DNA from: Streptomyces sp. NRRL WC-3626
GTDB taxonomy: Bacteria > Actinomycetota > Actinomycetes > Streptomycetales > Streptomycetaceae
DNA: 64,000 nucleotides
Assembly (NCBI RefSeq): GCF_000718785.1
Contig: NZ_JOCA01000006.1
Span: 1-64,000, forward strand
Direction: 5' to 3'
Part shown: positions 44,338-52,756 of the stretch, piece after piece
Layout: each line of letters begins with the position of its first letter
Position numbering within the stretch: position 1 is the first letter of the stretch
Notes under the pieces: generated by a model
Database searches by the model: none
What the model saw: only the letters and a program-made list of their open reading frames with translations
Told to the model about the DNA's origin: nothing
Position numbers and translations under genes: made by a program

Positions 44338-45767
44338 CAGCTGCCCCCTTCGGCCGTGAACTGCCGTTCCTGTTCCTTGCGGTGCCAGACGTGGGCGGCG
44401 AGGAGGCTCGCGCCGGGGCTGTAGCCCGAGCCGAGGTAGTCCCAGTGGCCGACGACGAGAGTCGTGTCCGCATCGGAATCGGGGAGGCCGGCGTGGGCGC
44501 GGGCCTGCTCGGTGCGCCAGGTGCGGCGGGCGTCGCGCAGCGCGCCGAGTGTGACGGAGTAGGAGCGGGATTTGGTGGAGAAGTGGCCCCGGAAGCCGAG
44601 CATGTGAGCCCACTTCCAGAGCTTGAGGTCGGCGAACTCCGGCAGGCGGCCCAGTTCCCAGCAGGTGCGGATCATCTGCCGGACGTGGCGGGCGACGGCG
44701 AGCCGGGGCAGCGGCCGGGCCTGTCCGGTGCCGTCGCAGGCGGTGCACGGGAGAGGGGTCCCGTGGGCCAGGAGGGTGGCTCCGCGTCCCTGGCAGAGGC
44801 GGCAGAACAGGGAGCGGTCGAGGGTGCCGGAGTCGTCGGCGGACTTGGTGGCGTACTTGGCCACGTAGGCGGCCACCGCCTGGTCGGTGAATTCGCTGTC
44901 GGTGCCGAAGGCGGCGATCTCGCGTACGTCGAGCTGCTGGCCCCAGGAGAGTTCGCGTTCCCCGATCGCGTCCGAGGTGACCGAGATGCGGGCGCGTGGT
45001 GCGGCGGAGCGGATGGCGTCGGTGAGTACGGCGGCGGTGGCGTAGGACGGTGGGGGCTGGGTGTTGCCGTCCGGGCCGTCGAGGCGGATCACGGCGTGGA
45101 AGTGGACCAAGCCGCGCTTCTGGTACTCGGCGACCTTGGCGAAGGACACCCGAAACACTGCGCGGGCGGCCTTCTGCGTTATGCCGAGCCGAATGGCGAG
45201 CTCCCGCCGCAGGTAGATCGCGAAGCGGGCCCACAAGGCTCCGGCGTGGGCATTGAAGAGGACCGCGCCGACGTAGTCGTACGTCGCCGGATTGAGCGGC
45301 GTACCGAGCAGCGCATCTGTGGGTTCGTGCCGGGTTCCGCAGCGGCAGGGCCGGGCGTCGGGGCGGTTGTGGACGGGTCCGAAGGAGGGGGCGGTGAGGG
45401 TGGCGAAGACGCGGGGGTGTGTGCGGACGGTGTCGGGGACAGTCTTGCCGCCGGAGAGGCCGGCGCGGATGAGGTGGTAGGTGTCGGCGGCGTAGAGGCG
45501 GGAGCAGGCCGGGCAGCGGGAGGCGCGGCGGTTGCCGCACGTGGTGAGCAGGCTGCCCGTGGGTTCGCCGGAGGTGGTGTAGGAGCGCAGGACTTCGCCG
45601 GTTGTGGTGTCGAGGGTGGTGGTGTGGCCGGTGAGTCGGACGGGTTCGGTGCAGCCGCCGAGGTGTTCGATCTGCTGCTGTGCGCGGTCGAAGTCGGGGT
45701 GGTTGACGAGGTGGAGCAGGTCCCGTACGGCGGGGCTTGCCACGTGGCGCAGGTCCAGGGTGATCAT
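44337..45767 (-). CDS. Replication initiator, RepSA-like (rolling-circle)
   Basis: A 476-residue initiator of AICE replication. The HUH motif is seen in KRGLVHFHAVIRLDG, and Cys pairs (CRLCQGRG, CTACDGTG; also CPACS and CRCGT) suggest zinc sites. It nicks the double-strand origin of the excised circle, allowing rolling-circle copying. The start is placed at 45767 (MITLDLRHVASPAV), where the family begins; the ribosome binding site is weak. Upstream extensions are Pro/Arg-rich and unlikely. Confidence 0.85.
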   Translation of the reverse strand: MITLDLRHVASPAVRDLLHLVNHPDFDRAQQQIEHLGGCTEPVRLTGHTTTLDTTTGEVLRSYTTSGEPTGSLLTTCGNRRASRCPACSRLYAADTYHLIRAGLSGGKTVPDTVRTHPRVFATLTAPSFGPVHNRPDARPCRCGTRHEPTDALLGTPLNPATYDYVGAVLFNAHAGALWARFAIYLRRELAIRLGITQKAARAVFRVSFAKVAEYQKRGLVHFHAVIRLDGPDGNTQPPPSYATAAVLTDAIRSAAPRARISVTSDAIGERELSWGQQLDVREIAAFGTDSEFTDQAVAAYVAKYATKSADDSGTLDRSLFCRLCQGRGATLLAHGTPLPCTACDGTGQARPLPRLAVARHVRQMIRTCWELGRLPEFADLKLWKWAHMLGFRGHFSTKSRSYSVTLGALRDARRTWRTEQARAHAGLPDSDADTTLVVGHWDYLGSGYSPGASLLAAHVWHRKEQERQFTAEGGS

Positions 45768-45917
45768 TCGGGGCGTGTCCCTTGTGTCGGGTGGGTGGCC
45801 CCGCGCAGCAACCAGCCAGGAGGGGAGGCGTGGTGGTGCTGCTCGGGGCATGACGAACCAGCCCGAGGGGCGGGCGTGGGGTTGAGCGAGGGGGATGCGG
45901 CCGGTGAGGGCCGGGGC

Positions 45918-46652
45918 TCAGAGCTGAGCGAGGGCGGCCGTGGCCACCGGCAGGGCGACGCCCATGCGAGTCCCCAACTGGGCTGCTGTGATCGGCGCTT
46001 CGTGCTCGGCGCGGTGGGTGTCCGCGATGCGCCGGGCCGCGTCCAACAGAGCGGCAGGCAGGGCCGGGCCGGAGGCGGAGCGGGCCGTCTTGGCGACGGT
46101 GGTTGGAGCTGGGATGGGCTGCGGTTCTTCGGCCGGCGAGGCGGCGATGACCGGGACGGGGACCGTGGGTGCTGATTCGGGTGCGGGTGCTTCGTTGGGC
46201 ACCGGCTCGGAGAGTGGAGCGCCAGCTGCCTCCGGGTGCGGGGTGGGATGGGTGAGGGTGTGGAACTGGGCGAGGAAGGCGGGGCCGACGTGGCCCCAGC
46301 CGAGGAGCAGGAGCGGGGCGACGGTGTCCAGGCAGGCCCGGCCGTAGCGTCCGGCCAGCAGGGGTTCGGCGGTGTTCAGGGCGAGGGTGAGCAGTCCGCA
46401 CAGGTGCAGTAGGCGGGTACCGGCCCGCAACTCCGCCTTGGGTACGCCGTGCAGGGCCAGGAACCGCAGTGCGACCAGGAGTCCGACGACGGACAGGTCC
46501 ACCATGGGCGCGATCAGCGGCGCGATCGGGCGGGGGACACCAAGGCGCAGGGCGAGTGCCCAGACGTTGCCGAAGGAGAAGACGAAGGCCAGGGCCGCGA
46601 TGACCGCCATGACCACGGTCACGGTGCGCCGGGTGAACCGTTCCTCCGCCAT
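45918..46652 (-). CDS. DUF2637/SpdB-like membrane spread protein
   Basis: A 244-residue protein with four N-terminal membrane helices (about 10-130), a Pro-rich linker (130-190) and a C-terminal helix-turn-helix-like segment (LGTRMGVALPVATAALAQL). DUF2637 proteins occur in Streptomyces conjugative elements, where Spd proteins spread DNA through the mycelium. AAAGGAGG precedes the start. It lies 36 nt after the traB-like gene, in one operon. Confidence 0.8.
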   Translation of the reverse strand: MAEERFTRRTVTVVMAVIAALAFVFSFGNVWALALRLGVPRPIAPLIAPMVDLSVVGLLVALRFLALHGVPKAELRAGTRLLHLCGLLTLALNTAEPLLAGRYGRACLDTVAPLLLLGWGHVGPAFLAQFHTLTHPTPHPEAAGAPLSEPVPNEAPAPESAPTVPVPVIAASPAEEPQPIPAPTTVAKTARSASGPALPAALLDAARRIADTHRAEHEAPITAAQLGTRMGVALPVATAALAQL

Positions 46653-46688
46653 GATCTCAACCTCCTTTCTGGAGTGGGCTGTTCGGGA

Positions 46689-48080
46689 TCACTTGATGAG
46701 TGAGGGCGCGGGCGTTGCTGTCCGGCCGGTCGAGCGAAGGAGGGTATCCAGGCACAGGTCCGGGTCGGCGGTCAGATGCGAAGTGTCTTCGGCGACGTGG
46801 GCGGCGTCGGTGTCGGAGACGTAGGGGGTGCGGATGCGGGTGTAGCCGGGGCGGCCCTGCATCGCCATCACCGCGACGCCGACGTATGCGGGGTCCTGCA
46901 AGGTGACCGGGCTGGCGTCGGGCCAGTTGCGGATGTCCTCACCCAGCGCGGCCACCGCGGCCTCCACGGTCTTCTGCGCGAACGACAGCCCGATGGGGCA
47001 CACGTCGCGGATGAAGGTGGGGATGGCGTCGCCGGTGGTCTTCTGGCTGATCAGGATCACCAGGATGCCGACGCTGCGGCCCTTCTTGACCAGGTCCTCC
47101 ACCAGCCGGGCATTCTCCGCCGTCAGCGCGGCCAGGCGCTTGGTGGTCGCGTCGCTGCCCTTGTACTCGCGGAAGAACGTGTGCGCCTCATCGATGATCA
47201 GGACCGTGAGCGGCCACTGTGGCGAGGGGCCGACGTGCCACATGTTCTTCACACCCAGCACGTCCCGGATGGTCGCCGAGCGCCGCTTGCGCAGCTCCAC
47301 CAGCCGCTTGAACAGCGCGTTCGCTTCATCCAGGTCGTCACCGCAGAACGCGAACATCCGCTTGACCAGGTCGGCGTAGTCGCCCTCCGAAGCCCGCGAC
47401 ACCTTCCCGTCCGCCGTCGCGATCTGCACGGACGGGGACGGCGCGAAGTCGCAGACGAACTTGTTGACCCCCGAGGTCTTGCCCGCACCTGGGACGCCGG
47501 CCACGGTCACCCCGGGAACGTTGGCCAGGGACACGCACACCCGGGCGGCGTACTCGTCCACGCCCAGCTCCCAGCGCGTCAGATCCCCGGGCGGCCGACA
47601 GGTGGGCCGATGTTCGGTCGGCGTGGTCAGCGGGTCGGAGCGCACGCCCCGGATCACCACCCTGCCGGGGCCGTCCGGCAGCACGGACACCCGCGTGCAC
47701 CGCCAGGCGTCCGCCAGGAACCGCGCCGACTTCTGGTACTCCTCCAGCCCGACCTGCGGCAGTGTCCGGGCCCGCACGATCACCCCGAACTGGTCGGGCT
47801 TGACCTTGATCTTCGGAGTCAGCACCCGGGGCGCGGGGCCGGGGCCATCCTTCTGGGCGGTGATCTGCGCCAGCAGGCTCGGCGTCTTGTCGGTGACCGT
47901 CAGCTTGGCCATCCGCGCGAGGCGTACCCAGCCCCAGCGCACCCGCACGGCCTGTCGCATGCTGACCCGCGTGCCCTTGTCTGCGCGGACGTAGCGCACC
48001 ACCGTCATCAGCAGCCACGCGCCGACCAGCACGACTGAGATCAGCAGCGCAACCGTCGCGTATCCCGTGATGGCTTCCAT
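46689..48080 (-). CDS. FtsK/SpoIIIE-type DNA translocase, TraB/TraSA-like
   Basis: A 463-residue motor that moves double-stranded DNA between hyphae in AICE conjugation. One or two N-terminal membrane helices (5-30) precede the ATPase domain: Walker A GVPGAGKTSG (about 199), Walker B LTVLIIDEAH, and VILISQKTT sensor motif. This single-protein conjugation is typical of actinomycetes. The TraB recognition site (clt) should lie within the element; the hairpin-rich stretch 49640-50199 is a candidate. Confidence 0.9.
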   Translation of the reverse strand: MEAITGYATVALLISVVLVGAWLLMTVVRYVRADKGTRVSMRQAVRVRWGWVRLARMAKLTVTDKTPSLLAQITAQKDGPGPAPRVLTPKIKVKPDQFGVIVRARTLPQVGLEEYQKSARFLADAWRCTRVSVLPDGPGRVVIRGVRSDPLTTPTEHRPTCRPPGDLTRWELGVDEYAARVCVSLANVPGVTVAGVPGAGKTSGVNKFVCDFAPSPSVQIATADGKVSRASEGDYADLVKRMFAFCGDDLDEANALFKRLVELRKRRSATIRDVLGVKNMWHVGPSPQWPLTVLIIDEAHTFFREYKGSDATTKRLAALTAENARLVEDLVKKGRSVGILVILISQKTTGDAIPTFIRDVCPIGLSFAQKTVEAAVAALGEDIRNWPDASPVTLQDPAYVGVAVMAMQGRPGYTRIRTPYVSDTDAAHVAEDTSHLTADPDLCLDTLLRSTGRTATPAPSLIK

Positions 48081-48081
48081 G

Positions 48082-48270
48082 TCAGGCCCCCTCTTCGTGT
48101 ATCAGGTGGAGCACGTGGGCCAGGTCGAGCCGGGCCGCCTGCTCCGGGCTGAGGCCGAGCAGATCGAGCACGGCGGCCGAGACGGCGAACGTGGCCTTGC
48201 CCTCAGTCCCCGGCAGGGGCTGGAGCGGGGACAACTCCCGCTCCAGCGTGCGGTGTTCGAAGCGGATCAC
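48082..48270 (-). CDS. Small AICE protein of unknown function
   Basis: A 62-residue protein (VIRFEHRTLERELSPLQP; VLDLLGLSPEQAARLDLAH). Its GTG overlaps the stop of the gene upstream (GTGA) and it ends 1 nt before the translocase start, so it lies within the transfer operon. No domain is recognised. Confidence 0.7.
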   Translation of the reverse strand: MIRFEHRTLERELSPLQPLPGTEGKATFAVSAAVLDLLGLSPEQAARLDLAHVLHLIHEEGA

Positions 48271-48620
48271 TGGATCGCCTCCACCGTCACCAGCTCCAGG
48301 CGGGCGGCCCGGTAGGCGACGCCGTCCGAGAGCTGCCCGTTGAAGATCCGCGCCCACGGAGTGGCGAACAACTCGACCGGCCGCACCATCGCACCCGGCT
48401 TCAGCCCGGCGGCCAGGCCCGTCTCCGGGACGGTGATCTTCAGGACCTCGGCCCGGCCGTCTTCCATGAGCATCACGGTCACCGTGTACAGCGACGCACC
48501 GGTCTCCCGGTCGGTGGCGACCTCCCCGGTCTGCTGGTCCTTGATCTTCAGCACCGGTTCGGTGCCCGCGATACACACCGCCGACGGCAGCAGGGCAACA
48601 CGGATACGGGTCATGGCCAT
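48267..48620 (-). CDS. SCO3933-family-like AICE regulatory protein
   Basis: A 117-residue protein (TRIRVALLPSAVCIAGTEPV, VATDRETGASLYTVTVMLMEDGRAEVLKITVPETG, FATPWARIFNGQLSDGVAYRA). It resembles the small regulatory proteins annotated after SCO3933 in Streptomyces elements. The start at 48620 is supported by AAGGAT upstream. It is the first gene of the leftward transfer operon. Confidence 0.7.
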   Translation of the reverse strand: MAMTRIRVALLPSAVCIAGTEPVLKIKDQQTGEVATDRETGASLYTVTVMLMEDGRAEVLKITVPETGLAAGLKPGAMVRPVELFATPWARIFNGQLSDGVAYRAARLELVTVEAIQ

Positions 48621-48775
48621 GCCATCACATCCTTGTTCGATGGAGTCGCTTGATCGACTCGATGATGACCATAGCGCTACGGCGATACGGATGCAACGCA
48701 CGCATAGGCGGGACGGTCGATAAGGATGGTGGTGCGGGCGTGTGCGGCAGGCGCTACGGACGCTACGGTTGGCCC
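48621..48775. promoter_or_regulatory. Divergent control region with CGCTACGG repeats
   Basis: Between the transfer operon and the GntR regulator lie repeated octamers: CGCTACGG at about 48675-48682, CGATACGG just after it, and CGCTACGG twice at about 48753-48768, the second pair within 20 bp of the regulator start. Spaced direct repeats in this position are likely operators for the GntR (KorSA-like) protein. Confidence 0.5.
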
Positions 48776-49639
48776 ATGACCCTGCCCTTGGACGACGACC
48801 CGCGGCCCCCCTACCTCCAGGCCGCCGAAGTGCTGCGGGCCGCCATCCTCAGCGGCGAACTCCAGCCCGGCGAGCGCCTGCCGTCGGCACGTGAGCTGCA
48901 AGAGCGGTTCGGCGTCGCCAGCTCCACGGTCCAGAACGCCCTGCGCGTGCTGCGACAGGAGGGGCTGGTCTACTCCGTCCTCGGCCGGGGCAGCTACGTC
49001 AGCCTGCCCCTTGACCAACAGGACACCGGAGAAAAGGACGGCGACGAAGGCGCGGCAGGAGACGGCCCCTTCCCTCCTGGGTGGCGTTCGGCCCGCGCAG
49101 AGGACAACCGCCCCCCCTTCGTCCGGACCGCGGACACCCTGCGCGAAGAGATCAAGGAAGGACTCTTCCCCCCGGGTAGCAAGCTGCCCTCCGCGCGTGA
49201 GCTGCAAGAGCGGTTCACCATCGCCAACTCCACCGCGCAGAACGCCCTTCGCCTCCTCAAGAGCGAGGGGCTGATCTACGCCGTCAAGGGGCGCGGCGTC
49301 TTCGTCCGTACCGCCCCGACACCCGGCAAGAACTACAGCTCCAAGGTCGTCCAGCACCTCCAGCGCGAGGAGGTCGAACGCCAGGCCCACAGGGCTGCCG
49401 GCGAATTCGCACATCTCGCCGACGCCGAGCTCAAAGCGCTTGCCGACCAAATCCATGACGAGCTCAACCAGACCCGCACGGCCTACCAAGCAGCGGTCGA
49501 GAAGGGCCGGAAGATCACCCGCGAACTGGCCCGCCGTGGCCAACTCGCGCCACCGCTCCACGACGATCCCGCAGCCGCCCGCAAGGAACTCGAAGAGAGA
49601 CTCGCCGACGCGAAGAAGCGCCGCCAGCAGGGCCCCTGA
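48776..49639 (+). CDS. GntR-type regulator with two DNA-binding domains (KorSA-like)
   Basis: A 287-residue regulator with two GntR winged helices in tandem (about 10-75 and 118-185). Both contain LPSARELQERF and a TVQNALR/TAQNALR recognition helix, showing internal duplication. The C-terminal 100 residues are a charged coiled coil. KorSA-type GntR proteins repress transfer and replication in pSAM2-like elements. The start at 48776 has no clear ribosome binding site and may be leaderless. Two heads could bind the direct repeats in its own upstream region. Confidence 0.85.
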   Translation: MTLPLDDDPRPPYLQAAEVLRAAILSGELQPGERLPSARELQERFGVASSTVQNALRVLRQEGLVYSVLGRGSYVSLPLDQQDTGEKDGDEGAAGDGPFPPGWRSARAEDNRPPFVRTADTLREEIKEGLFPPGSKLPSARELQERFTIANSTAQNALRLLKSEGLIYAVKGRGVFVRTAPTPGKNYSSKVVQHLQREEVERQAHRAAGEFAHLADAELKALADQIHDELNQTRTAYQAAVEKGRKITRELARRGQLAPPLHDDPAAARKELEERLADAKKRRQQGP

Positions 49640-50199
49640 CGGACAGGCTGACAGCTCGGCCCGTGGGTGAGCTGTTCAGAGTTTCTTTACTTGATCAAGG
49701 CGGCCCGCTGGCGCGGCCCGCGCGCGCCCGGCCCCTCGGGGCCGCCGCCCGCTCCTGTCTCCGCCCCGCTTGCCGACGACCCCGCCGGACCGGGCGCGCA
49801 ACAGTGAGCACAACGAACCTTTCCAGGGGCTCCGCCCCAGACCCCGGCCCTCCCTCCGAGGGGGTGGGGCATGTGGGTCGGGTGCGGCTTCGTCGTGGTG
49901 TGGGGTTCGGGGGGCGCGGGAGGGAGTCCCTCGCCGCCCGGTCACCGGAGGCGTACCAGGAACCCCCGGGGGCCGCCAAGGCCGAGCGCACGCGTCACGA
50001 AGTGAGCCTTGGCGGCCCCCGAGGAACCCTGGCACGGCGAAGCTGCCCGACCGACGAGGGACCCCCTCCCACTCAGGCCGCGATCTTGCCGGAGCTCGGC
50101 CCGCCACATGGTGGGGCACCCCTGTCGGTGGGTGTCTGCCGGATCGCCCCCGGTCGAGGTGCCGGCCGGGCGTACCGTGGAGTGGGAGGTGGTGAGTTG
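49640..50199. other. 560-bp non-coding part of the AICE; possible origin or transfer locus
   Basis: I see no credible gene here. It contains GC-rich repeats and the 15-bp perfect hairpin at 49968-50020. Candidates for its role are double-strand origin, single-strand origin or clt site; the sequence alone does not decide. Confidence 0.45.
49968..50020. repeat. Long perfect hairpin in the AICE
   Basis: Arms GGGGGCCGCCAAGGC (49968-49982) and GCCTTGGCGGCCCCC (50006-50020) are perfect complements, with a 23-nt loop containing ACGCGTCACG. No T-run follows, so it is not a typical terminator. Confidence 0.8.
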
Positions 50200-51447
50200 A
50201 TGACTACGGAGCTGGCCGACAACGTCCGCAAATACCGGCGTCGCGCGGGGATGAGCCAGGAGGAACTGGCCCACGCCGCAGGCGTATCGCCGGGCACGGT
50301 ACGCAAGGCCGAGCAGGGCGGCACTCTCCGCATGGAGACCCTGCATACGCTCGCCCGCGCACTGGGCGTGACCACGGCCGCGCTGATGGCCTCGGATGCC
50401 CCGGAGCCCGTCGGGCGGACCGAGGAGCCGAACCGCGTCAACCTGATCCAGCTCCGCGCCGCCCTCACCCCGGCCGTCGGACTCGTGGACCAGGACGCCG
50501 AAGCCGTGGGCGAGGAACCGAACCTGCGCACCTTCCGGCGGTCGCTGCAAGACGCACGGGTGCTGTACTTCTCCGACAGCTACAAGAGTGTCGCGGCCCA
50601 ACTGCCGGTCCTGCTGCGTGATGCCGCACAGGCCGTCGCCTACTACGACAGCGGGGACGAGCACCGGCAGGCCCTGCTGGCCCGCGCCGAGGCGCTGCGT
50701 CTGGCCGGCACCTACCTCACCCAGGTACGGCAGTACGACATCGCGTACGCCGCTGTGCGCGGCGCCATCATGGATGCCCGCCAGGCCGGTGACATGCTTG
50801 CGGCGGGCTCCGGTGTCGGCTGCATGTGCTGGCTGCTGGTGAGACAGGGAAGGCTGGACGAGGCGGAACAGGTCGCCGCCCGGAGCATGGACGCGGTGGA
50901 GCCGAAGATCACCGGGGCCGAGCCGGACCACTATGCGGTGTGGGGCGGCCTGGCGATGGAGGCCGCCGCCGCAGCCGCGAGGAACAACCGTCCCGACGAA
51001 GCGAAGGCGTACCGTCAGGCCGCCCGGGTCGCGGCAACTGCTGTCGGGACAGCGCATCGCAACGTCTCCCGGCACTGGTCCGTCTTCGGGCCGGTCACCG
51101 TCGCCGTCAAGGCACTTGAAGACTCTCTGGTCATCGGCGACGCCCGTGCGGTGGTGCGCAAGGCAGGCGAGCAGGAGGAGTTGTCGCCCAAGGCGTGGAA
51201 GCGCCTGGGCAGGCCCAGCACCAACGACGGGAACCGCTTCACCCTCGATGTGGCGCGCGCCCACACCCGGACCGGCGACCTGTCCGCCGCCATGGACGAG
51301 TTGACCCGCGCCAGGGAAGCCGCCCCGCAGTGGCTGCGGCACCAGAACGGGGCCGCCGAGACCATGCAGGAGATCCTGGGCAAGCGCAAGCGCACCCTCA
51401 CGACAGAGATGCGCGAAATGGCCGACTACCTGGGCGTAGTCGGGTAG
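50200..51447 (+). CDS. XRE regulator with TPR-like domain
   Basis: A 415-residue protein with an N-terminal Cro/C1 helix-turn-helix (residues 5-60: AGMSQEELAHAAGVSPGTVRKAEQ) and a helical TPR-like remainder (VRGAIMDARQAGDMLAAG, GRLDEAEQVAARSMDAVEP, FTLDVARAHTRTGDLSAAMDEL). This layout recalls peptide- or ligand-sensing regulators and AICE activators. GGGAGG precedes the start. It heads a rightward set of three genes that runs towards the right end of the element. Confidence 0.8.
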   Translation: MTTELADNVRKYRRRAGMSQEELAHAAGVSPGTVRKAEQGGTLRMETLHTLARALGVTTAALMASDAPEPVGRTEEPNRVNLIQLRAALTPAVGLVDQDAEAVGEEPNLRTFRRSLQDARVLYFSDSYKSVAAQLPVLLRDAAQAVAYYDSGDEHRQALLARAEALRLAGTYLTQVRQYDIAYAAVRGAIMDARQAGDMLAAGSGVGCMCWLLVRQGRLDEAEQVAARSMDAVEPKITGAEPDHYAVWGGLAMEAAAAAARNNRPDEAKAYRQAARVAATAVGTAHRNVSRHWSVFGPVTVAVKALEDSLVIGDARAVVRKAGEQEELSPKAWKRLGRPSTNDGNRFTLDVARAHTRTGDLSAAMDELTRAREAAPQWLRHQNGAAETMQEILGKRKRTLTTEMREMADYLGVVG

Positions 51448-51574
51448 CTGCCACGCAGCGTGGCAGTTCGTGAACCAAGAGTCGCGAACTGCCATGGCTC
51501 CCACCTGGGGTGACGGCCAGTCAGTGCCTACGGTCGGTGTGTCCACCATCAGTGACCCAGGCCGGGGGTGCCCA

Positions 51575-51943
51575 GTGAGCCAGCCCAGGAGCGATGCCGA
51601 CCGCATGCGTCGCAGAGAGCTGTACGACGCCGCGTCGGGTGGGGGAGGCCCCCGCCTACTGCCGTGGACCAGCCCGGAAGGGAAGCCCTGTTACCTGAGC
51701 ACCGACGGCCGGGGCTACCTCTCCACCCTCGCCGACAGCATCGAGACGGTACAACTTGGCATGGGTCAGGAGCTGCTGGAGTACGCCCGCGACACCACGG
51801 CACCCGGCACGAAAACCCTGTCGGCCACCGAATACCGCTGGTTGGCCCGCCGGTTGACAGAAGCCCTGACGGACGCGCTCAGGGTCGCGGAATCGCGCGG
51901 ACAGCGCATCCCGGATCAGGAAGAGGCGACCGAGGATGCCTGA
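51575..51943 (+). CDS. Small AICE protein of unknown function
   Basis: A 122-residue protein (LLPWTSPEGKPCYLSTDGRGYLSTLADSIETVQLGMGQELLEYA). No domain is known to me. The start is uncertain between GTG 51575, preceded by GGGGGT, and earlier in-frame starts such as ATG 51494. It overlaps the next gene by 8 nt. Confidence 0.6.
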   Translation: MSQPRSDADRMRRRELYDAASGGGGPRLLPWTSPEGKPCYLSTDGRGYLSTLADSIETVQLGMGQELLEYARDTTAPGTKTLSATEYRWLARRLTEALTDALRVAESRGQRIPDQEEATEDA

Positions 51944-52223
51944 CTCTCCGAACGCCGGCACACCAGCACGCAACGCCTCTCGGGGGCGCTACCGCTTCCG
52001 CGAATACCACGTGGCCACCGTCCCCGACCCCCTGGCGCTGCCGACCATGGAGGCGGTCTGCGTCACTGGCGAAGAGCGGAGCTGCGGTGCCACGTCAGGC
52101 ACGCTGCATACCTCGGACGAGCTGACCCATTGGATCGCCGGACACTGCGCCCAGAGCGGCCACGAACTGTATGAGCAGACCGTCCGAGCCCTCGTCCGTG
52201 CCGAGCCTGGCGCATGGCAGTGA
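51936..52223 (+). CDS. Small AICE protein, DUF7848-like
   Basis: A 95-residue protein (RYRFREYHVATVPDPLALPTMEAVCVTGEERSCGA, WIAGHCAQSGHELYEQTVRALVRAEPG) with two Cys and an HxxH-like pattern. It resembles short DUF7848-type proteins found downstream of XRE regulators in Streptomyces elements. It is the last gene before the right boundary. Confidence 0.65.
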   Translation: MPDSPNAGTPARNASRGRYRFREYHVATVPDPLALPTMEAVCVTGEERSCGATSGTLHTSDELTHWIAGHCAQSGHELYEQTVRALVRAEPGAWQ

Positions 52224-52391
52224 AGTCCCCGGGGGTGACGCCACGCCAGCGGCAACGCGACCGCGGGGCCGGAGCCCTTGACGGCAGTACCGACGGCAAC
52301 ACCCACGGACTCCCCCGTACAGCCACGGACACCAGCGGAACCCGAAACCGCCGCTGATCTGCGAAAACGCAGATAGGGAGGGTCTGCGTAG
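52224..52391. promoter_or_regulatory. Right-end region of the AICE with inverted and arm-type repeats
   Basis: Holds the TTGACGGCA/CGACGGCAACA units at 52278-52301 and the inverted repeat ATCTGCG-AAAA-CGCAGAT at about 52357-52374, followed by TCTGCGTAG directly before the core repeat. These are plausible Int/Xis binding sites. No gene is seen. Confidence 0.4.
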
Positions 52392-52411
52392 CACACGTAC
52401 TATGTGCTGGC
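52392..52411 (+). repeat. Candidate attR core of the AICE
   Basis: An exact copy of the 20-bp sequence at 41727-41746. Here the inverted repeat is longer and perfect: AGCACA-CGTACTA-TGTGCT (52390-52408). It is preceded by a TAG stop and by sequence unrelated to Hint. Confidence 0.65.
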
Positions 52412-52751
52412 GGGGGAGACGCCGGTACTCGTTCACAACAGCAACTGCACGAAGCCGGTCAACCTTCCAGGGTGGCGGAAAGTGGACATTGATATGGATC
52501 ATGTCCTCGACCGACACACCGCTGCAGGTAAGACGTACAAGCAGAGCGGAATCAAGACGAAGTTCCCGGACTACATGTCTCAAGGGGAGATTGAGTCCAC
52601 GATTCGCCAGGCGTACAGGTCGTCTTCGGTTGCAGGGCGTTCTCAGGGGGATCGAGTCTTCCTGCGAGGCTCGGCAAATGGGCTTGACGTCGAGATGTGG
52701 GTGAACAAACAGACGCGCACGATTGAGACCGCGTACCCGGTTTGGAGGTGA
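52392..52751 (+). pseudogene. Headless RHS toxin end: last Hint residues plus EndoU-like tip
   Basis: A 119-codon open frame with no start of its own. It begins with HTYYVLAGETPVLVHN (the Hint end, with the terminal His-Asn) and continues as a 103-residue tip: DMDHVLDRHTAAGKTYKQSG, KTKFPDYMSQGEIESTIRQAY, VFLRGSANGLDVEMWVNKQT. The HVLDRH start and KTKFP motif fit bacterial EndoU-type ribonucleases. An internal GTG at 52404 has no ribosome binding site, so the tip should be silent. It is in frame with rhs if the element is excised. The alternative is an orphan cassette left by homologous recombination. Confidence 0.75.
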
Positions 52752-52756
52752 GATTG

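Larger units (their letters stand above)
41727..52411. mobile_element. Putative AICE inserted in the rhs gene, carrying a toxin tip and immunity gene
   Basis: About 10.7 kb bounded by the 20-bp repeats at 41727-41746 and 52392-52411. From left: the end of Hint plus toxin tip, an immunity candidate, then int, xis, rep, a DUF2637/SpdB-like gene and a TraB/FtsK gene (minus strand), divergent GntR and XRE regulators, and small genes. The order int-xis-rep-tra and the size match pSAM2-type elements. No tRNA lies at either end, unlike most AICEs. If the boundaries are right, excision would fuse rhs codon 2174 in frame with the EndoU tip at 52392, giving a 2,293-residue protein. A conservative alternative is an element spanning about 42.81-52.30 kb with unknown core. 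Confidence 0.7.

Noticed and set aside
42809..52301. TGACGGCAAC repeats as the att core
   Set aside because: Only 9 bp are shared exactly, units are repeated within each end, and they lack the inverted-repeat-with-spacer form seen in the 20-bp repeat.
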